Positions 16,943-26,154 of a stretch of DNA of 64,000 nucleotides are shown here, piece by piece. The DNA lies in assembly GCF_948329515.1 (NCBI RefSeq), contig NZ_CAOJCN010000004.1:124001-188000 (forward strand), in the 5' to 3' direction. The number at the start of each line of letters is the position of its first letter. Position 1 is the first letter of the stretch. A program made the translations under genes and the position numbers. The stretch comes from Cohnella rhizoplanae (GTDB lineage: Bacteria; Bacillota; Bacilli; Paenibacillales; Paenibacillaceae). Under the pieces are notes generated by a model. That model was not told the DNA's origin. It was given only the letters and a program-made list of their open reading frames with translations, and did not search any database.

Positions 16943-17826
16943 ATATCGGCCATCCCCTCGATGTACGCCTCTTCCGCCTCCGGATTCGCCGCCGGCGGCG
17001 GTATGTGATGCGTGAGCACGAGATGCTTGACACCCGCCCGCTGCGCGATGCCCGCCGCCTCCAGCGTCGTCGTATGATACTTCGCGGGGTTCGACAGCGC
17101 CTTCTCGTGCTGCGGATTCTGCGCGATCAGGGCGTCCAGCCACGGCTTGTTGTACGCTTCGTGGACGAGCAGATCCACACCGGCCGCGTGCCGCTCCATA
17201 CTGGCCACCGGGATCGTATCGCCCGAGATCACGGCCGTCTTGCCGTTGTACTCGAACTTATAAGCGATCGCCGGATAGACCGGGCGATGATCGACTTCGA
17301 AGGCGGTGATCCGGATGCCGTCCCGGTCGTAGACGACGCCTTCGTTGCACTCCGTATACTCGATCCGCGAGCCCGCTTCATCCGACAGGTTGTAGCTGAT
17401 CCTGAGCTTGACGTCGAACTCGAAGGACTCCCGCATTTTGCCGATGATCGCCTTCGTCGTCTCCGGTCCGTATACTTGCATGGGCACCGAGCGGCCTTCG
17501 AAGACCCGCTCCGCGGTAATATGCGTGCGCCAGCTCGTGATGAACACGTCGAAGAATCCGCCGTTGTGATCGTAGTGGTGATGGGTGAACAGGACATCGG
17601 ATATCCGCTGCGGCATGATGCCCGCTCGGATCAGTTGATCCACCGCCGCGCCCCCGCAATCGACGAGGAACGCCTTGTCTCCCGCGAGCACCACGGCGCC
17701 GGGCTTCGCCCGCCCATAGAAGGCGCGGGGAGAACCCGTGCCGAGCAGCACGACGGTGAGATCGGGGTGGTAGTCTGGCCGCAGATTCTCTTGGGGCTGG
17801 ATATGCATCGTAGTCATCGCTGTCAT
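16888..17826 (-). CDS. MBL-fold metallo-hydrolase (RNase Z/arylsulfatase-like)
   Basis: Cytoplasmic metallo-beta-lactamase-fold hydrolase of 312 residues. Zinc motif THHHYDHNGG at 81-90 (H82, H84, D86, H87), then later metal histidines in VDHRPVYPA and LVLTHHIPPP, and GTGSPRAFYGRAKPG at the N-terminus. It belongs to the RNase Z-like branch that also includes zinc arylsulfatases. It is the last gene of an operon with an SsuBCA-like transporter, 16 bases behind the binding-protein gene, so release of sulfate or another group from an imported compound is plausible (inference). The gene has three possible ATG starts within 20 bases; the first follows AGGAG closely. Confidence 0.88.
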   Translation of the reverse strand: MTAMTTMHIQPQENLRPDYHPDLTVVLLGTGSPRAFYGRAKPGAVVLAGDKAFLVDCGGAAVDQLIRAGIMPQRISDVLFTHHHYDHNGGFFDVFITSWRTHITAERVFEGRSVPMQVYGPETTKAIIGKMRESFEFDVKLRISYNLSDEAGSRIEYTECNEGVVYDRDGIRITAFEVDHRPVYPAIAYKFEYNGKTAVISGDTIPVASMERHAAGVDLLVHEAYNKPWLDALIAQNPQHEKALSNPAKYHTTTLEAAGIAQRAGVKHLVLTHHIPPPAANPEAEEAYIEGMADIYDGPISVGRDLMVFELK

Positions 17827-17842
17827 CCCTCTCCTCTTCGGT

Positions 17843-18889
17843 TTATTTGCCTTCCTGCGTCTCCTTGAGCAGCGACAGATCGTACAGACCGGTCAGATCC
17901 AAGCCGCCATCTCCGACGTCCTTGATGTAGCCTGCATCGACCGCGACCTGGGCCATGACCTGCAGGGCGTCTTGGTCGATCGTCGTCGTCAGGCTGAGAT
18001 GCGACAGCGCGGCCTTGACCAACTCGGCGTCGAGGCCCTTGCCCGTCAGCTCCTTCAACTCGTCGCTGACGAGCGCGTACGTGTCGTCCGGGCTATCCTT
18101 GATGAACTGGATGGCGTCCTCGTTGGCGAGCAGCACGGACTTGGCCAGATCCCGATGATCCTTCAGGAAGCCGTCGCCGGAGACGATGATCGTGAGCGGA
18201 TAATTCCCCTTGTTGGGCGGAACCTGATCCCAGTCGACGGCGATCTCGCCGATGCCTTCGTTCGCGATCTGCGTCCCCCACGGCTCCGGCAGCAGCGCCG
18301 CGTCGACCTGGCCTTGCTTCATGGCCGTCAGCGTATCCGCCGGCGCCATCGCGATGAGCTGCACCCCGCTCTTGTCCGTCGTCACCTGGAGGCCCTGCTC
18401 CTGTAGCAGCAGGCGAAGAGAGATCTCGTTGGTGCTCCCCTTGGTCGGGATGGCGACCAGCTTGCCCTGCAGGTCCTTGACGCCCGTCACGCCTGCACCC
18501 TTCCTCGCCACGAGCACGGCGCCGCCGTTGTTCGCGCCGGACAGAATCTTGATGTTCTTGCTCCTGACGTATTGGTTGATGACCGGGCTGGGCCCGACGT
18601 AGCCGATGTCGATCTCGCCGGTCGCCATCGCGGTCGAGAAGTCGGAGCCGTTGTTGAAGCCCTGTACTTCGATCTTCACATTCGGGCCGAGTCGGTCCTG
18701 CAGATAGCCCTTCTTGATCGCGACGAAGGCCGGCGCATGGGTTACGTTCTTGAGCAGGCCGATCTTCACCGTGATCGGGTCGGCCGACTTGGAGCCATCG
18801 CCGCTACCGGAGCCGGAGGAGCCGCATGCGGACAGCAGCGCCAGCATCATGATCATTACAAGACTCGAATAAGCCGCTTTTTTGAACAT
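17843..18889 (-). CDS. ABC binding lipoprotein, SsuA/TauA/NrtA-like
   Basis: Solute-binding lipoprotein of 348 residues. Signal peptide with lipobox LLSAC (Cys22) and a Gly/Ser linker, then the NMT1/SsuA-type fold: KIGLLKNVTHAPAFVAIKKGYLQDRLG, GEIDIGYVGPSPVINQYV, LVAIPTKGSTNEISLRLLLQEQGL and ALLPEPWGTQIA. Proteins of this family capture aliphatic sulfonates, taurine or nitrate; the ligand cannot be settled from sequence. It follows its permease by 44 bases with AAGGGG as ribosome-binding site. The gene order regulator-ATPase-permease-binding protein-hydrolase is one minus-strand operon. Confidence 0.92.
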   Translation of the reverse strand: MFKKAAYSSLVMIMMLALLSACGSSGSGSGDGSKSADPITVKIGLLKNVTHAPAFVAIKKGYLQDRLGPNVKIEVQGFNNGSDFSTAMATGEIDIGYVGPSPVINQYVRSKNIKILSGANNGGAVLVARKGAGVTGVKDLQGKLVAIPTKGSTNEISLRLLLQEQGLQVTTDKSGVQLIAMAPADTLTAMKQGQVDAALLPEPWGTQIANEGIGEIAVDWDQVPPNKGNYPLTIIVSGDGFLKDHRDLAKSVLLANEDAIQFIKDSPDDTYALVSDELKELTGKGLDAELVKAALSHLSLTTTIDQDALQVMAQVAVDAGYIKDVGDGGLDLTGLYDLSLLKETQEGK

Positions 18890-18933
18890 CGATTTTTCCC
18901 CTTTTCCTAATTCGCTTTTTTCCTGTTTAATGC

Positions 18934-19698
18934 TTACGTTTTGGCCGTATTCAGACCGTACTGGATCAAGATCCGGTCCTCAATGCGCTTGAAGACGAGG
19001 TGGTCGGAGATCGTGCCGAGGATCGCGATCACGAGCACGATGCAGAGCATGAGCGAGGTGTCGCCGAGGCTGCGCCCCTCCTCCAGCAACTGCCCCAGCC
19101 CGACGCCGCGCGCGATGAGCTCGCCGGAGACGAGCGCCCGCCAGGCGAATGCCCAGGCCATGCGCATGCCCGTGATGAGTTGCGGGATGGCGGCGGGGAC
19201 CATCACTTGGTAGAAGAGCCGGAAGCCGCGGCCTGTCCCGAACATCTGCGCCGACTTCAGATAGATCGGCGGAATGTTCTTGATCCCGCTCCGGCTCGCG
19301 ATCGTCATCGTCCACGTCGCCCCGATCGTCGTGATAAATACGACGGCGAAGTCGTTCAGCCCGAACCAGATGATGGCGAATGGCAGCCAGGCGATGCTCG
19401 GCACCGTCTGCAGCGCCACGACGACAAAACCGAACGTCTCGTCGAGCAGCCGGCTGCGGGCAAAGAGGACGCCGAGCGTCATGCCGATGGCGCACGAGAG
19501 GGCGAACGCGACGAGGATGCGCCGCAAGCTGCCCAGCGTCGCGCCTAGCAGCTGCCCGTTCGCCATCCCGTCGTAGAACGTCTGCAGCGTCTGCAGCGCC
19601 GAAGGGAAGCGCCAGCCCCAATGCATCGTTCTATATGCCGTCTCCCAGATTATGAGCAGCAGAAGGAGAAAGAGGGCTTTTCTCCAAAGTGTAGTCAT
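18934..19698 (-). CDS. ABC permease, SsuC/TauC-like
   Basis: Membrane permease of 254 residues with about six segments. Signatures: NGQLLGATLGSLRRILVAFALSCAIGMTLG and LQTVPSIAWLPFAIIWFGLND of the sulfonate/nitrate/taurine permeases, and the ATPase-contact loop GRGFRLFYQVMVPAAIPQLITGMRMAWAFAWRALV. The start is ATG 19698, nine bases after AAGGAGG; this places the first 68 bases inside the end of the ATPase gene in another frame, so the two are translationally linked. Confidence 0.93.
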   Translation of the reverse strand: MTTLWRKALFLLLLLIIWETAYRTMHWGWRFPSALQTLQTFYDGMANGQLLGATLGSLRRILVAFALSCAIGMTLGVLFARSRLLDETFGFVVVALQTVPSIAWLPFAIIWFGLNDFAVVFITTIGATWTMTIASRSGIKNIPPIYLKSAQMFGTGRGFRLFYQVMVPAAIPQLITGMRMAWAFAWRALVSGELIARGVGLGQLLEEGRSLGDTSLMLCIVLVIAILGTISDHLVFKRIEDRILIQYGLNTAKT

Positions 19699-20470
19699 CG
19701 CCGTATTCCTCCTTCGCCACCTTCTCCAGCTCGGCGGCCAACGTATCCATGATCTGACTCTCGATATAGTGCAGCACCGAATCCCCAGGCTCCCGCGGCC
19801 GGGCCGCCTGTACGCGGAACTCCTTCTTGATCCGTCCCGGCCGGGTGGACATGACGAGCACCCGCTCCGACAGGGTGACCGCCTCCCGGATGTTGTGCGT
19901 GATGAACAGGATGGTCTTCCGCGTGCCGAGCCAGATCTGCTCCAGTTCCTTGTGCAGCAGCAGCCTCGTCTGCTCGTCCAGCGCGGCGAACGGCTCATCC
20001 ATGAGCAGAATCTCCGGGTCCATGACGAGCGCCCGCGCGATCGCCACCCGCTGCTTCATCCCGCCCGACAGCTCGTGGGGATAGCGGTCCGCGAATTTGC
20101 CCAGATGGACGGCCCGGATCTGCTCCATGGCCCGTTCGCGGCGCTCCTTTTTCTTGATCCCCTTCTGCTTGAGGCCGAATGCGACGTTCTCCAGCACCGT
20201 TAGCCAAGGATACAGGGCATGATCCTGGAACACGACGATCCGGTCGGGCCCGGGGGCCGTGACTTCCTTGCCGTTCGCTTCGACGCGTCCCCGATCCGCC
20301 CGCTCCAGCCCCGCCACCAGGTTAAGCAGCGTGGACTTGCCGCAGCCGGAAGGACCGAGGATGGAGACGAACTCGCCCTTCCCGATCTCGAAGGCGATGT
20401 CATCCAACGCGGTGTAGCCCGGTCCGCCCCGCTGCGCGAACGTCTTGCCGACTCCTTCTAACCGGATCAT
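19631..20470 (-). CDS. ABC ATP-binding protein, SsuB/TauB-like
   Basis: Transporter ATPase of 279 residues. Walker A GPSGCGKSTLLNL at about 39-51, Q loop VFQDHALYPWLT, signature LSGGMKQRVAIARAL, Walker B ILLMDEP, D loop and switch histidine THNIREA. The sequence is of the SsuB/TauB/NrtD group. The C-terminus overlaps the permease gene by 68 bases and is about 20 residues longer than usual (ending LSPSAAHNLGDGI). The gene begins 29 bases after the Crp/Fnr regulator stop, so all are probably cotranscribed. Confidence 0.94.
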   Translation of the reverse strand: MIRLEGVGKTFAQRGGPGYTALDDIAFEIGKGEFVSILGPSGCGKSTLLNLVAGLERADRGRVEANGKEVTAPGPDRIVVFQDHALYPWLTVLENVAFGLKQKGIKKKERRERAMEQIRAVHLGKFADRYPHELSGGMKQRVAIARALVMDPEILLMDEPFAALDEQTRLLLHKELEQIWLGTRKTILFITHNIREAVTLSERVLVMSTRPGRIKKEFRVQAARPREPGDSVLHYIESQIMDTLAAELEKVAKEEYGDDYTLEKSPLSPSAAHNLGDGI

Positions 20471-20499
20471 GCTCCGACACCCCCATGCTTTCCCTATCG

Positions 20500-21180
20500 T
20501 TAGACGCGCTGCTGGAACGCGTCGGTATCGAGAATAACCACCGTCTTCTTCTCATAGCGAACGATGCCTTCGTCCCGCCAGCGGCCCAGGGTCTCCGTCA
20601 CCGTCTGCCTGCTGCAGCCGATGACATAGGAGATCTCCTCATGGCTGATCGGGAGCGTGACGACCGTCTCCCGCCCCGCGCGAACGCCGAGCTGCAGCAA
20701 TAGTTGAGCCAACCTCCAGGCCACCGGCCGCGAGATGAGCGTCTCCACGTACCGCTGCGTCTGCAGCAGACGCCGGGCGTTGGCCACCGTCAGTGCGTAG
20801 AGGGCATCCGGATGCCTCTTGAGCAGGTCGGTGAACGAGGAGGCCGGTATCGAGAGAATGCGGCTGTCCGCGATGCATCGCGCATAGCGCTGCCGCTTCT
20901 GCCCCGTCAGTACCTCGGCGGCGCCGAACACCTCGCCCTTGTGGCGCAGGAACAAGGTGATGCTCTGGCCCTCCTGCGCGAACTGCGAGATCTTCACCAG
21001 TCCGTCCTGGACGAAGTAGATCTCCTGGCTCTCTTCCTCGCTCCTGAAAACGAAGGCGTTCTTCTTCAAGTCGCGGGCCGCACCGAACGCCTCGAAGAGC
21101 TTCGCTAACGCGAGCTGCTCGGCTTCGCCGTTATCCGGTACGGCCCCTTCTGAATAGGGGGACATGCCCTCTTGGTGCAT
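20500..21180 (-). CDS. Crp/Fnr-family regulator of the SsuBCA-like operon
   Basis: Transcription factor of 226 residues. An N-terminal cyclic-nucleotide-binding-like beta barrel (IYFVQDGLVKISQFAQEGQSITLFLRHKGEVFG), a dimerisation helix and a winged helix at about 165-215 with SHEEISYVIGCSRQTVTETLGRW. The Fnr iron-sulfur cysteine cluster is absent, so oxygen sensing through a cluster is unlikely. It heads the transporter operon and is most like regulators of nutrient-uptake genes. A dyad TGATTATAGATCAA overlapping a TATAAT box just upstream may be its own binding site. Confidence 0.9.
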   Translation of the reverse strand: MHQEGMSPYSEGAVPDNGEAEQLALAKLFEAFGAARDLKKNAFVFRSEEESQEIYFVQDGLVKISQFAQEGQSITLFLRHKGEVFGAAEVLTGQKRQRYARCIADSRILSIPASSFTDLLKRHPDALYALTVANARRLLQTQRYVETLISRPVAWRLAQLLLQLGVRAGRETVVTLPISHEEISYVIGCSRQTVTETLGRWRDEGIVRYEKKTVVILDTDAFQQRV

Positions 21181-21237
21181 CGTCGATGTGCCCCTCTCTG
21201 GCCGTAGATCAATCCTTAGTTTGCTTATCGGTATTTA

Positions 21238-21251
21238 TGATTATAGATCAA
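21238..21251. promoter_or_regulatory. Possible Crp/Fnr-type dyad in the regulator promoter
   Basis: TGATTATAGATCAA (minus strand TTGATCTATAATCA), one mismatch from a TTGAT-N4-ATCAA dyad. It contains TATAAT on the minus strand 58 bases before the regulator start, and TAGATCAA recurs 40 bases away at 21204-21211. The 337 bases from 21181 to 21517 hold this promoter region and the phytase terminator and no gene I can support. Confidence 0.35.
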
Positions 21252-21331
21252 CGTTTCAGGCAAAAACAGTCGGCTACCCGACAAAATATCGGGCTAAATC
21301 TTGGTTTATTTGCGGGAGGCGGCCGCGAGGA

Positions 21332-21377
21332 CAAAAATAAGGCTGCCCCCAAGGCCGACAGGGCCTTGGAGACAACC
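21332..21377 (-). terminator. Terminator after the phytase gene
   Basis: Minus-strand RNA pairs GGTTGTC with GGCAGCC (two G-U pairs) around an inner AAGGCC/GGCCTT stem, followed by TTATTTTTG. On the plus strand the same positions are A-C mismatches, which fixes the orientation. It is closely related to the terminator at 28299-28342. Confidence 0.85.
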
Positions 21378-21517
21378 AATGTGAAGGATAGAACATTAAT
21401 CTACTTTAACGGCCGCGATATGAAGCTCGATCTTCACTTCATTACCGACGAGAATACCGTCTGTTTCCAGCGGCGAGTTGGACGTCAAGCCGAATTCATT
21501 GCGTAGGCAGCGTTTTA

Positions 21518-22933
21518 TTATTTGTCGCTGCGGTTCTGGAGCTTCCGCGGGTCAACCTGGTTGTCCAGCAGGAGCGGCGTCTTCGCTCCGCGCGCGATCT
21601 GTTCCCAGGCGACCATCTTGAAGTTCTGGTTGAGCTCTTTGCCGCCGTTCATATTGGCGTCGTCCTGGGCGATGAACGCGCCGTAGGGGTATTGTTCGCC
21701 CAGCCCGAATCCCAGCACGTCGATGCCATCCGTGACCGAGGTTCCGTCGATCGACGGGCCGTCCGCGATCTTGAAGCTGGCGATGTAGGCATTGTCGCCT
21801 TCGCGGTCATAGACCGCATAGCTGTCGCTGCCTTGGCTGGATGCGATCAAGTAGCCGCGGCCGTCCGCGCCGTAGTAGATCGTCAGCCCCTCGATATCGT
21901 CCTGCAGCCGGCGGCCGTCCGCTACGTCCACCGTGGACAGCGGATTCGCCCCCCCATCCGGCTCGGCATCGTATTTATAGACCGCGTAGTCCTCTTCCGC
22001 AATATACATCAGGCCGTATTCGTCATCCGCCACCAAGCCTTCGGATTGCGTAGCGAGCTTGAATTCGCGCACCAGCTTGCCTGCGATTTTCCCTTTTCCG
22101 TTATCGGTCAGCTCATACTGCTCGAACTCGCCGTCCTTGCCCAGCACCAGCGCATAGAACTTGTCCGTCCGCAGGCTGTGATACAGGCTGAATCCGTACA
22201 CTTCCCCCATCTTGGACTTGATCGGCTCCGCCACGATGTCGGCGAGCCCGCCGGTCGCTCCGTCGATCGCGAAGATGTCGACCGTGTTCGTGGAGCGGTT
22301 GGTCGCGCCGACGATATCGACTTTGTTGCCGCCGAGCGTGAAGCCATAACGCACGTCGATGTTATTCATTTTGCCGACCTTGTAGTTCTGGAGCTCTTTG
22401 CCGTTCAGATCGTAGACGAGGACGCCGCCGCCCTTGTTGGTTGCGATGATCTTCGACTGGGCGGCATTATTCGGATCGAGCCAGATCGCCGGGTCGTCGG
22501 CCGCATCCTCGCCGTCCTCCACGGCGGCCGTCTCCGCCCGGGCGGTAACCGAATAAGGGAGGATGGCATCCGCCGGATCGGCGAACTTGGCATTCTCCGC
22601 GAGGATGTCCTGCAGGAGCTTGGAGGGGATGTACATCTTGCCGCCGACGATCTTGACCTCGTCCGTCAGCTCGCCCGCCTTGCCTGCCAGACGGTACGCC
22701 TTCTCGCCTGTCGTGAAGGTGCCCGCGAGTCCGTTCTTCAGCTTGACCAAAGCGGATTTATCGTCGCTGTCCCAGGTGATCGAAGCGCCGATCTGCTCCA
22801 TCTGCGTGCGCAGCGGCTCATATCCTTGCAGCGCCGAAGCGGATGCTGCGCGAGCGGACGATGCGGCCGGGAGTACCGCGCCGGCGATGAGCAGCGCAGC
22901 CAGTGTCGTTTTCCAGGTAATCATACGGATCAT
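21518..22933 (-). CDS. Secreted beta-propeller phytase
   Basis: Exported 3-phytase of 471 residues. A signal peptide (about 1-30, ending ARAAS) is followed by about 95 residues resembling the copper amine oxidase N-terminal/stalk-like domain often used by Paenibacillus exported proteins (GKMYIPSKLLQDIL). The propeller follows: VEDGEDAADDPAIWLDPNNAAQSKIIATNKGGGVLVYDLNGKELQ, NNIDVRYGF, SEGLVADDEYGLMYIAEEDYAVYKY, DDIEGLTIYY and FIAQDDANMN, the acidic Ca-binding and phosphate-binding residues of the BPP family. It releases phosphate from phytate outside the cell. ATG 22933 is preferred because GGAGAGG lies just upstream; an ATG four codons earlier has no site. Confidence 0.92.
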   Translation of the reverse strand: MIRMITWKTTLAALLIAGAVLPAASSARAASASALQGYEPLRTQMEQIGASITWDSDDKSALVKLKNGLAGTFTTGEKAYRLAGKAGELTDEVKIVGGKMYIPSKLLQDILAENAKFADPADAILPYSVTARAETAAVEDGEDAADDPAIWLDPNNAAQSKIIATNKGGGVLVYDLNGKELQNYKVGKMNNIDVRYGFTLGGNKVDIVGATNRSTNTVDIFAIDGATGGLADIVAEPIKSKMGEVYGFSLYHSLRTDKFYALVLGKDGEFEQYELTDNGKGKIAGKLVREFKLATQSEGLVADDEYGLMYIAEEDYAVYKYDAEPDGGANPLSTVDVADGRRLQDDIEGLTIYYGADGRGYLIASSQGSDSYAVYDREGDNAYIASFKIADGPSIDGTSVTDGIDVLGFGLGEQYPYGAFIAQDDANMNGGKELNQNFKMVAWEQIARGAKTPLLLDNQVDPRKLQNRSDK

Positions 22934-23133
22934 GTTCCTCTCCATCGTTGATTGGCTTCAATATATAAAATGGAGGTAAGAGCGGGATTAAATAGAGACG
23001 CGCCTTGTGTAAAATGATTCAGCTTAAATAAAAGAGGATTGTTAATGAAGAATTCATATTTTATTGTTTAGATATGGCAGGTGAGGAGCGCGCTTCGGTC
23101 CGACGAACACTCGCATTCAAAAGGAGACGTACC

Positions 23134-25164
23134 ATGGAATTATTTTTTACGATCTTAATTCTGCTCGCGCTGGTCGGCGTATCCAACGTCTTGAGCGGCC
23201 ATTTCCCGCTCGTCCCCGTGCCGCTTATGCAGATCGCGCTCGGCATGCTCGTCGCCGCCGTTCCGTCCGGCCTGCATATGCATCTCGAGCCGGAGCTGTT
23301 CTTCGTGCTGTTCATCGCCCCGCTGCTGTATAACGACGGCAAGCACGCGTCGAGGACCGAGCTATGGAAGCTGCGCGTCCCGATTCTCCTGCTTGCCGTC
23401 GGTTTGGTCTTCGCGACCGTATTCCTGATCGGCTACGCCATCCACTGGATGATCCCGTCTATTCCGCTGCCCGTCGCGTTCGGCCTCGCGGCCATCCTGT
23501 CGCCGACGGATGCCGTCGCAGTCGGCAGCCTGGCTGGCCGGATCCGGCTGCCGAACAGCCTCACGCATCTGCTCGAGGGCGAGGCGCTTATGAACGACGC
23601 TTCAGGCCTCGTCGCATTCAAATTCGCGATCGCCGCCGCGCTCACCGGCAGCTTCTCGCTGGCGCAAGCAAGCGTCAGCTTCGTCTTCATCGCGCTTGGA
23701 GGCATCGCGGTCGGCGCGGTCACGGCGCTGCTCGTCTCCGGCATCCGGGTATGGCTGCGCAGGTCGGGTCTCGAGGATGAGACGATGCACATGCTCGTTC
23801 ACCTCTTGACGCCGTTCGCGCTTTACATCATCGCAGAGCAGCTCGGCGTATCCGGTATCTTGGCCGCGGTCGCCGGCGGCGTCGTGCACGCGATCGAACG
23901 CGACCGGATCTCGAGCATCAAGCCGTTGTCCAATGAGCTGTCCGACAATACCTGGTCCGTCATCGTCTTCATTCTGAACGGGCTCGTTTTCGTCATTCTC
24001 GGACTGCAGCTGCCGAGCGTGTTCGGCGACGTGTTCAAGGAGCCCACGCTGAACAACGGAGAGGTGATCGCTTATGCGGTCCTCATCTTCCTCATGCTCC
24101 TCGTCCTGCGCTTTATATGGGCCTACGCCTTCTCTCGGGGCGGCCGCTGGATCGGCAAGAAGACGGAGCCCAACGTCAGGATCAAGTTCAAGATGCTCGC
24201 GATGACCGCCCTGTCGGGCGTGCGCGGAGCGGTGACGCTCGCCGGCGCCTTCTCGATCCCGCTGCTGCTCGACAACGGGGCGCCGTTCCCTGAACGAAGC
24301 CTTGTCATCTTTCTGTCGGCGGTGGTCATCTTGCTCTCGCTCGTCTCCGCGAGCGCGCTCTTGCCGCTGTTCGCGCAGCAGCCCGCCGAGGACAAAGCGG
24401 CGGAGCGCGCGGCCGCCGAGCGCAAAGGAGAACGGCTACTCATGGGCGCGGCCATACGCGCGGTCCACTCCGCGACGACCGAGGACAACGAGGTCGAGTC
24501 GGCGTCCGTCATCGCCGAATACGAACGCTGGCGCAGAGACCCGAAGGTCGACATGCGTCGAATGCAGCTCGGCAAGAACGACTTGGAAGAGCGGGAAATG
24601 CGGCTCAGGGCGATCGACGAGGAGCGGCGCACGGTGAACATGCTGCTGCGGGAAGACCGCATCACCGAGACGCAAGCTTCCCTGTTCCAAAGCAATCTGG
24701 AGCAGATGTCGATGGTCTTGTCCGCGCGCACAAACCTGTTCAAGCTGCTGGCGAAATTCTGGCTGCAGGAGCTCAAAGCGTTATTGACCAAGCAGGAGTC
24801 CCGCTTCAAGGCGATGCGCGACTTATCGGCGTCGGATCGGGAAGCGATCCGCGGCGTAAAAGTGCAAACCTGCGAAGCGGCGCTGTCCTCCCTCCGTTCG
24901 GAGCGCATATGCGACGCCAGGGCAGCCGTAATCGGTCAATACGAACACTTGCTGTCCAGACTGACGGCTCCTTACTCGTTCGGCAAGCCTCCGGAGGGCG
25001 ATGAAGAAGTACGGCGCGACCTGCAGTGGATCGCCATTCAGGCGGAGCGGGATGAAGTGCAATCGCTGTTCGAGCGCAATGAAATCACGCGCGACGTCGC
25101 GAACAAACTGCGCCGGACGATTCGGACGCGCGAAGCGACGCTGTTGAGCGAGGTCCTGGACTGA
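23134..25164 (+). CDS. Na+/H+ antiporter, CPA1/NhaP-type
   Basis: Membrane antiporter of 676 residues. Residues 1-410 hold about 12 hydrophobic segments with AAILSPTDAVAVGSLAGRIRLP and the ion-binding LLEGEALMNDASGLVAFKFAIA (Asn-Asp pair), then GVRGAVTLAGAFSIPLLL, all CPA1 signatures. The C-terminal 265 residues are a charged cytosolic tail, helical and partly coiled-coil (EEREMRLRAIDEERRTVNMLLRED), as in YvgP/NhaP-type exchangers. AAAGGAG precedes ATG 23134. The divergent neighbour is the phytase gene. It should exchange Na+ or K+ for H+ in pH and salt homeostasis. Confidence 0.93.
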   Translation: MELFFTILILLALVGVSNVLSGHFPLVPVPLMQIALGMLVAAVPSGLHMHLEPELFFVLFIAPLLYNDGKHASRTELWKLRVPILLLAVGLVFATVFLIGYAIHWMIPSIPLPVAFGLAAILSPTDAVAVGSLAGRIRLPNSLTHLLEGEALMNDASGLVAFKFAIAAALTGSFSLAQASVSFVFIALGGIAVGAVTALLVSGIRVWLRRSGLEDETMHMLVHLLTPFALYIIAEQLGVSGILAAVAGGVVHAIERDRISSIKPLSNELSDNTWSVIVFILNGLVFVILGLQLPSVFGDVFKEPTLNNGEVIAYAVLIFLMLLVLRFIWAYAFSRGGRWIGKKTEPNVRIKFKMLAMTALSGVRGAVTLAGAFSIPLLLDNGAPFPERSLVIFLSAVVILLSLVSASALLPLFAQQPAEDKAAERAAAERKGERLLMGAAIRAVHSATTEDNEVESASVIAEYERWRRDPKVDMRRMQLGKNDLEEREMRLRAIDEERRTVNMLLREDRITETQASLFQSNLEQMSMVLSARTNLFKLLAKFWLQELKALLTKQESRFKAMRDLSASDREAIRGVKVQTCEAALSSLRSERICDARAAVIGQYEHLLSRLTAPYSFGKPPEGDEEVRRDLQWIAIQAERDEVQSLFERNEITRDVANKLRRTIRTREATLLSEVLD

Positions 25165-25368
25165 GAACGGCGCAGCCGTGCAGGCGACTCCGCGCGCGAA
25201 CGCCTCCGGGCGTCTGATGAAGCAGCTGCCTTTTATGCTCACTACTACTTTTCTACTACCCGTGGATACTACCGCCCCCCATTGCCAAATGATAGATTGA
25301 AGAAGTTCAGGATGATGCGTCTGCAGAACGAATGATGGGGAACAGGCGACAATAGGGAGGAAAAGAAG

Positions 25369-26118
25369 ATGAGCTTACATGGAAAAGTGGCTTTTATCTC
25401 GGGAGGCGCCCGGGGGATCGGAGCGGCAGCGGCACTTGCGCTGGCCAAGCAGGGAGCCAGCGTAGCCGTTAATTATATTCAGCAGGAGGATTCCGCCCAG
25501 GCGATCGTGGACCGTATACGCAATGCCGGGGGAAAAGCGGAGCTGGCAAGAGCGGATGTGCGCGATCCCGGCCAGGTGAGCGACGCCATCGCGCGGGTCC
25601 GGGCAACGCTTGGCGACATTGATATATTGGTAAGCAATGCGAATATGTCTTTCGTGATCAAGCCGTTGATCGAGATGCAATGGGAGGAACTCGCCCAAAA
25701 GCTGAATGATGAGATGAAAGCAACGTTTACGTTGACACAAGCGGTTCTGCCTGCTATGATTTCCCGAAAAAGTGGAAGAATTATCTATATTTCCAGCAGT
25801 GCGGCAGAGGTCGCGACGCCTTACTTCACTGCTCACGGCTCGGCAAAAGCAGCGCTTAACGCCTTTGCCAAGTATGTTGCGCTTGAGCATGCACCTTATG
25901 GCATTACGGCGAATGTCGTAGCCCCGGGGCTTGTCGAGACGGATGCCTCGCGTTATACGCCCGACACGATCAAGCAGCAGATTGCGGCCATGACGCCGCT
26001 GCAGCGGGTGGCGCAGCCGGATGACATCTCCGGAGCGATCGCATTTCTGGCCAGCGAGGAGAGCCGGTTCATCACGGGGACTTGCACGAATGTGAACGGC
26101 GGGTTGATGATGGCGTAG
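25369..26118 (+). CDS. SDR-like protein with altered catalytic residues
   Basis: SDR fold of 249 residues, most like FabG in overall sequence. The cofactor loop SGGARGIGAAAALAL (11-25) is intact. The NNAG motif reads SNAN (89-92) and the catalytic YxxxK reads HGSAK, with His156 in place of tyrosine while Lys160 and the serines ISSSAA (141-146) remain. The C-terminal NGGLMMA ending is normal. It may use another general acid, act on an unusual substrate, or be non-catalytic. GGGAGG precedes the ATG. A large LuxR-type regulator starts 36 bases downstream, suggesting a two-gene unit. The 204 bases before it hold no gene. Confidence 0.9.
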   Translation: MSLHGKVAFISGGARGIGAAAALALAKQGASVAVNYIQQEDSAQAIVDRIRNAGGKAELARADVRDPGQVSDAIARVRATLGDIDILVSNANMSFVIKPLIEMQWEELAQKLNDEMKATFTLTQAVLPAMISRKSGRIIYISSSAAEVATPYFTAHGSAKAALNAFAKYVALEHAPYGITANVVAPGLVETDASRYTPDTIKQQIAAMTPLQRVAQPDDISGAIAFLASEESRFITGTCTNVNGGLMMA

Positions 26119-26154
26119 ACGGGCGTCGCGGCGACGGTATTCAGAAGAGGAAGG

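Noticed and set aside
21186..21506. Open frame between the Crp/Fnr gene and the phytase gene
   Set aside because: It crosses a promoter dyad and the phytase terminator, lacks a ribosome-binding site and resembles nothing.
22946..23133. Possible PhoP boxes (TTAACA, TTTACA) upstream of the phytase
   Set aside because: The hexamers are not spaced at the regular 11-base interval needed for a Pho box, though phosphate control of a phytase is plausible.
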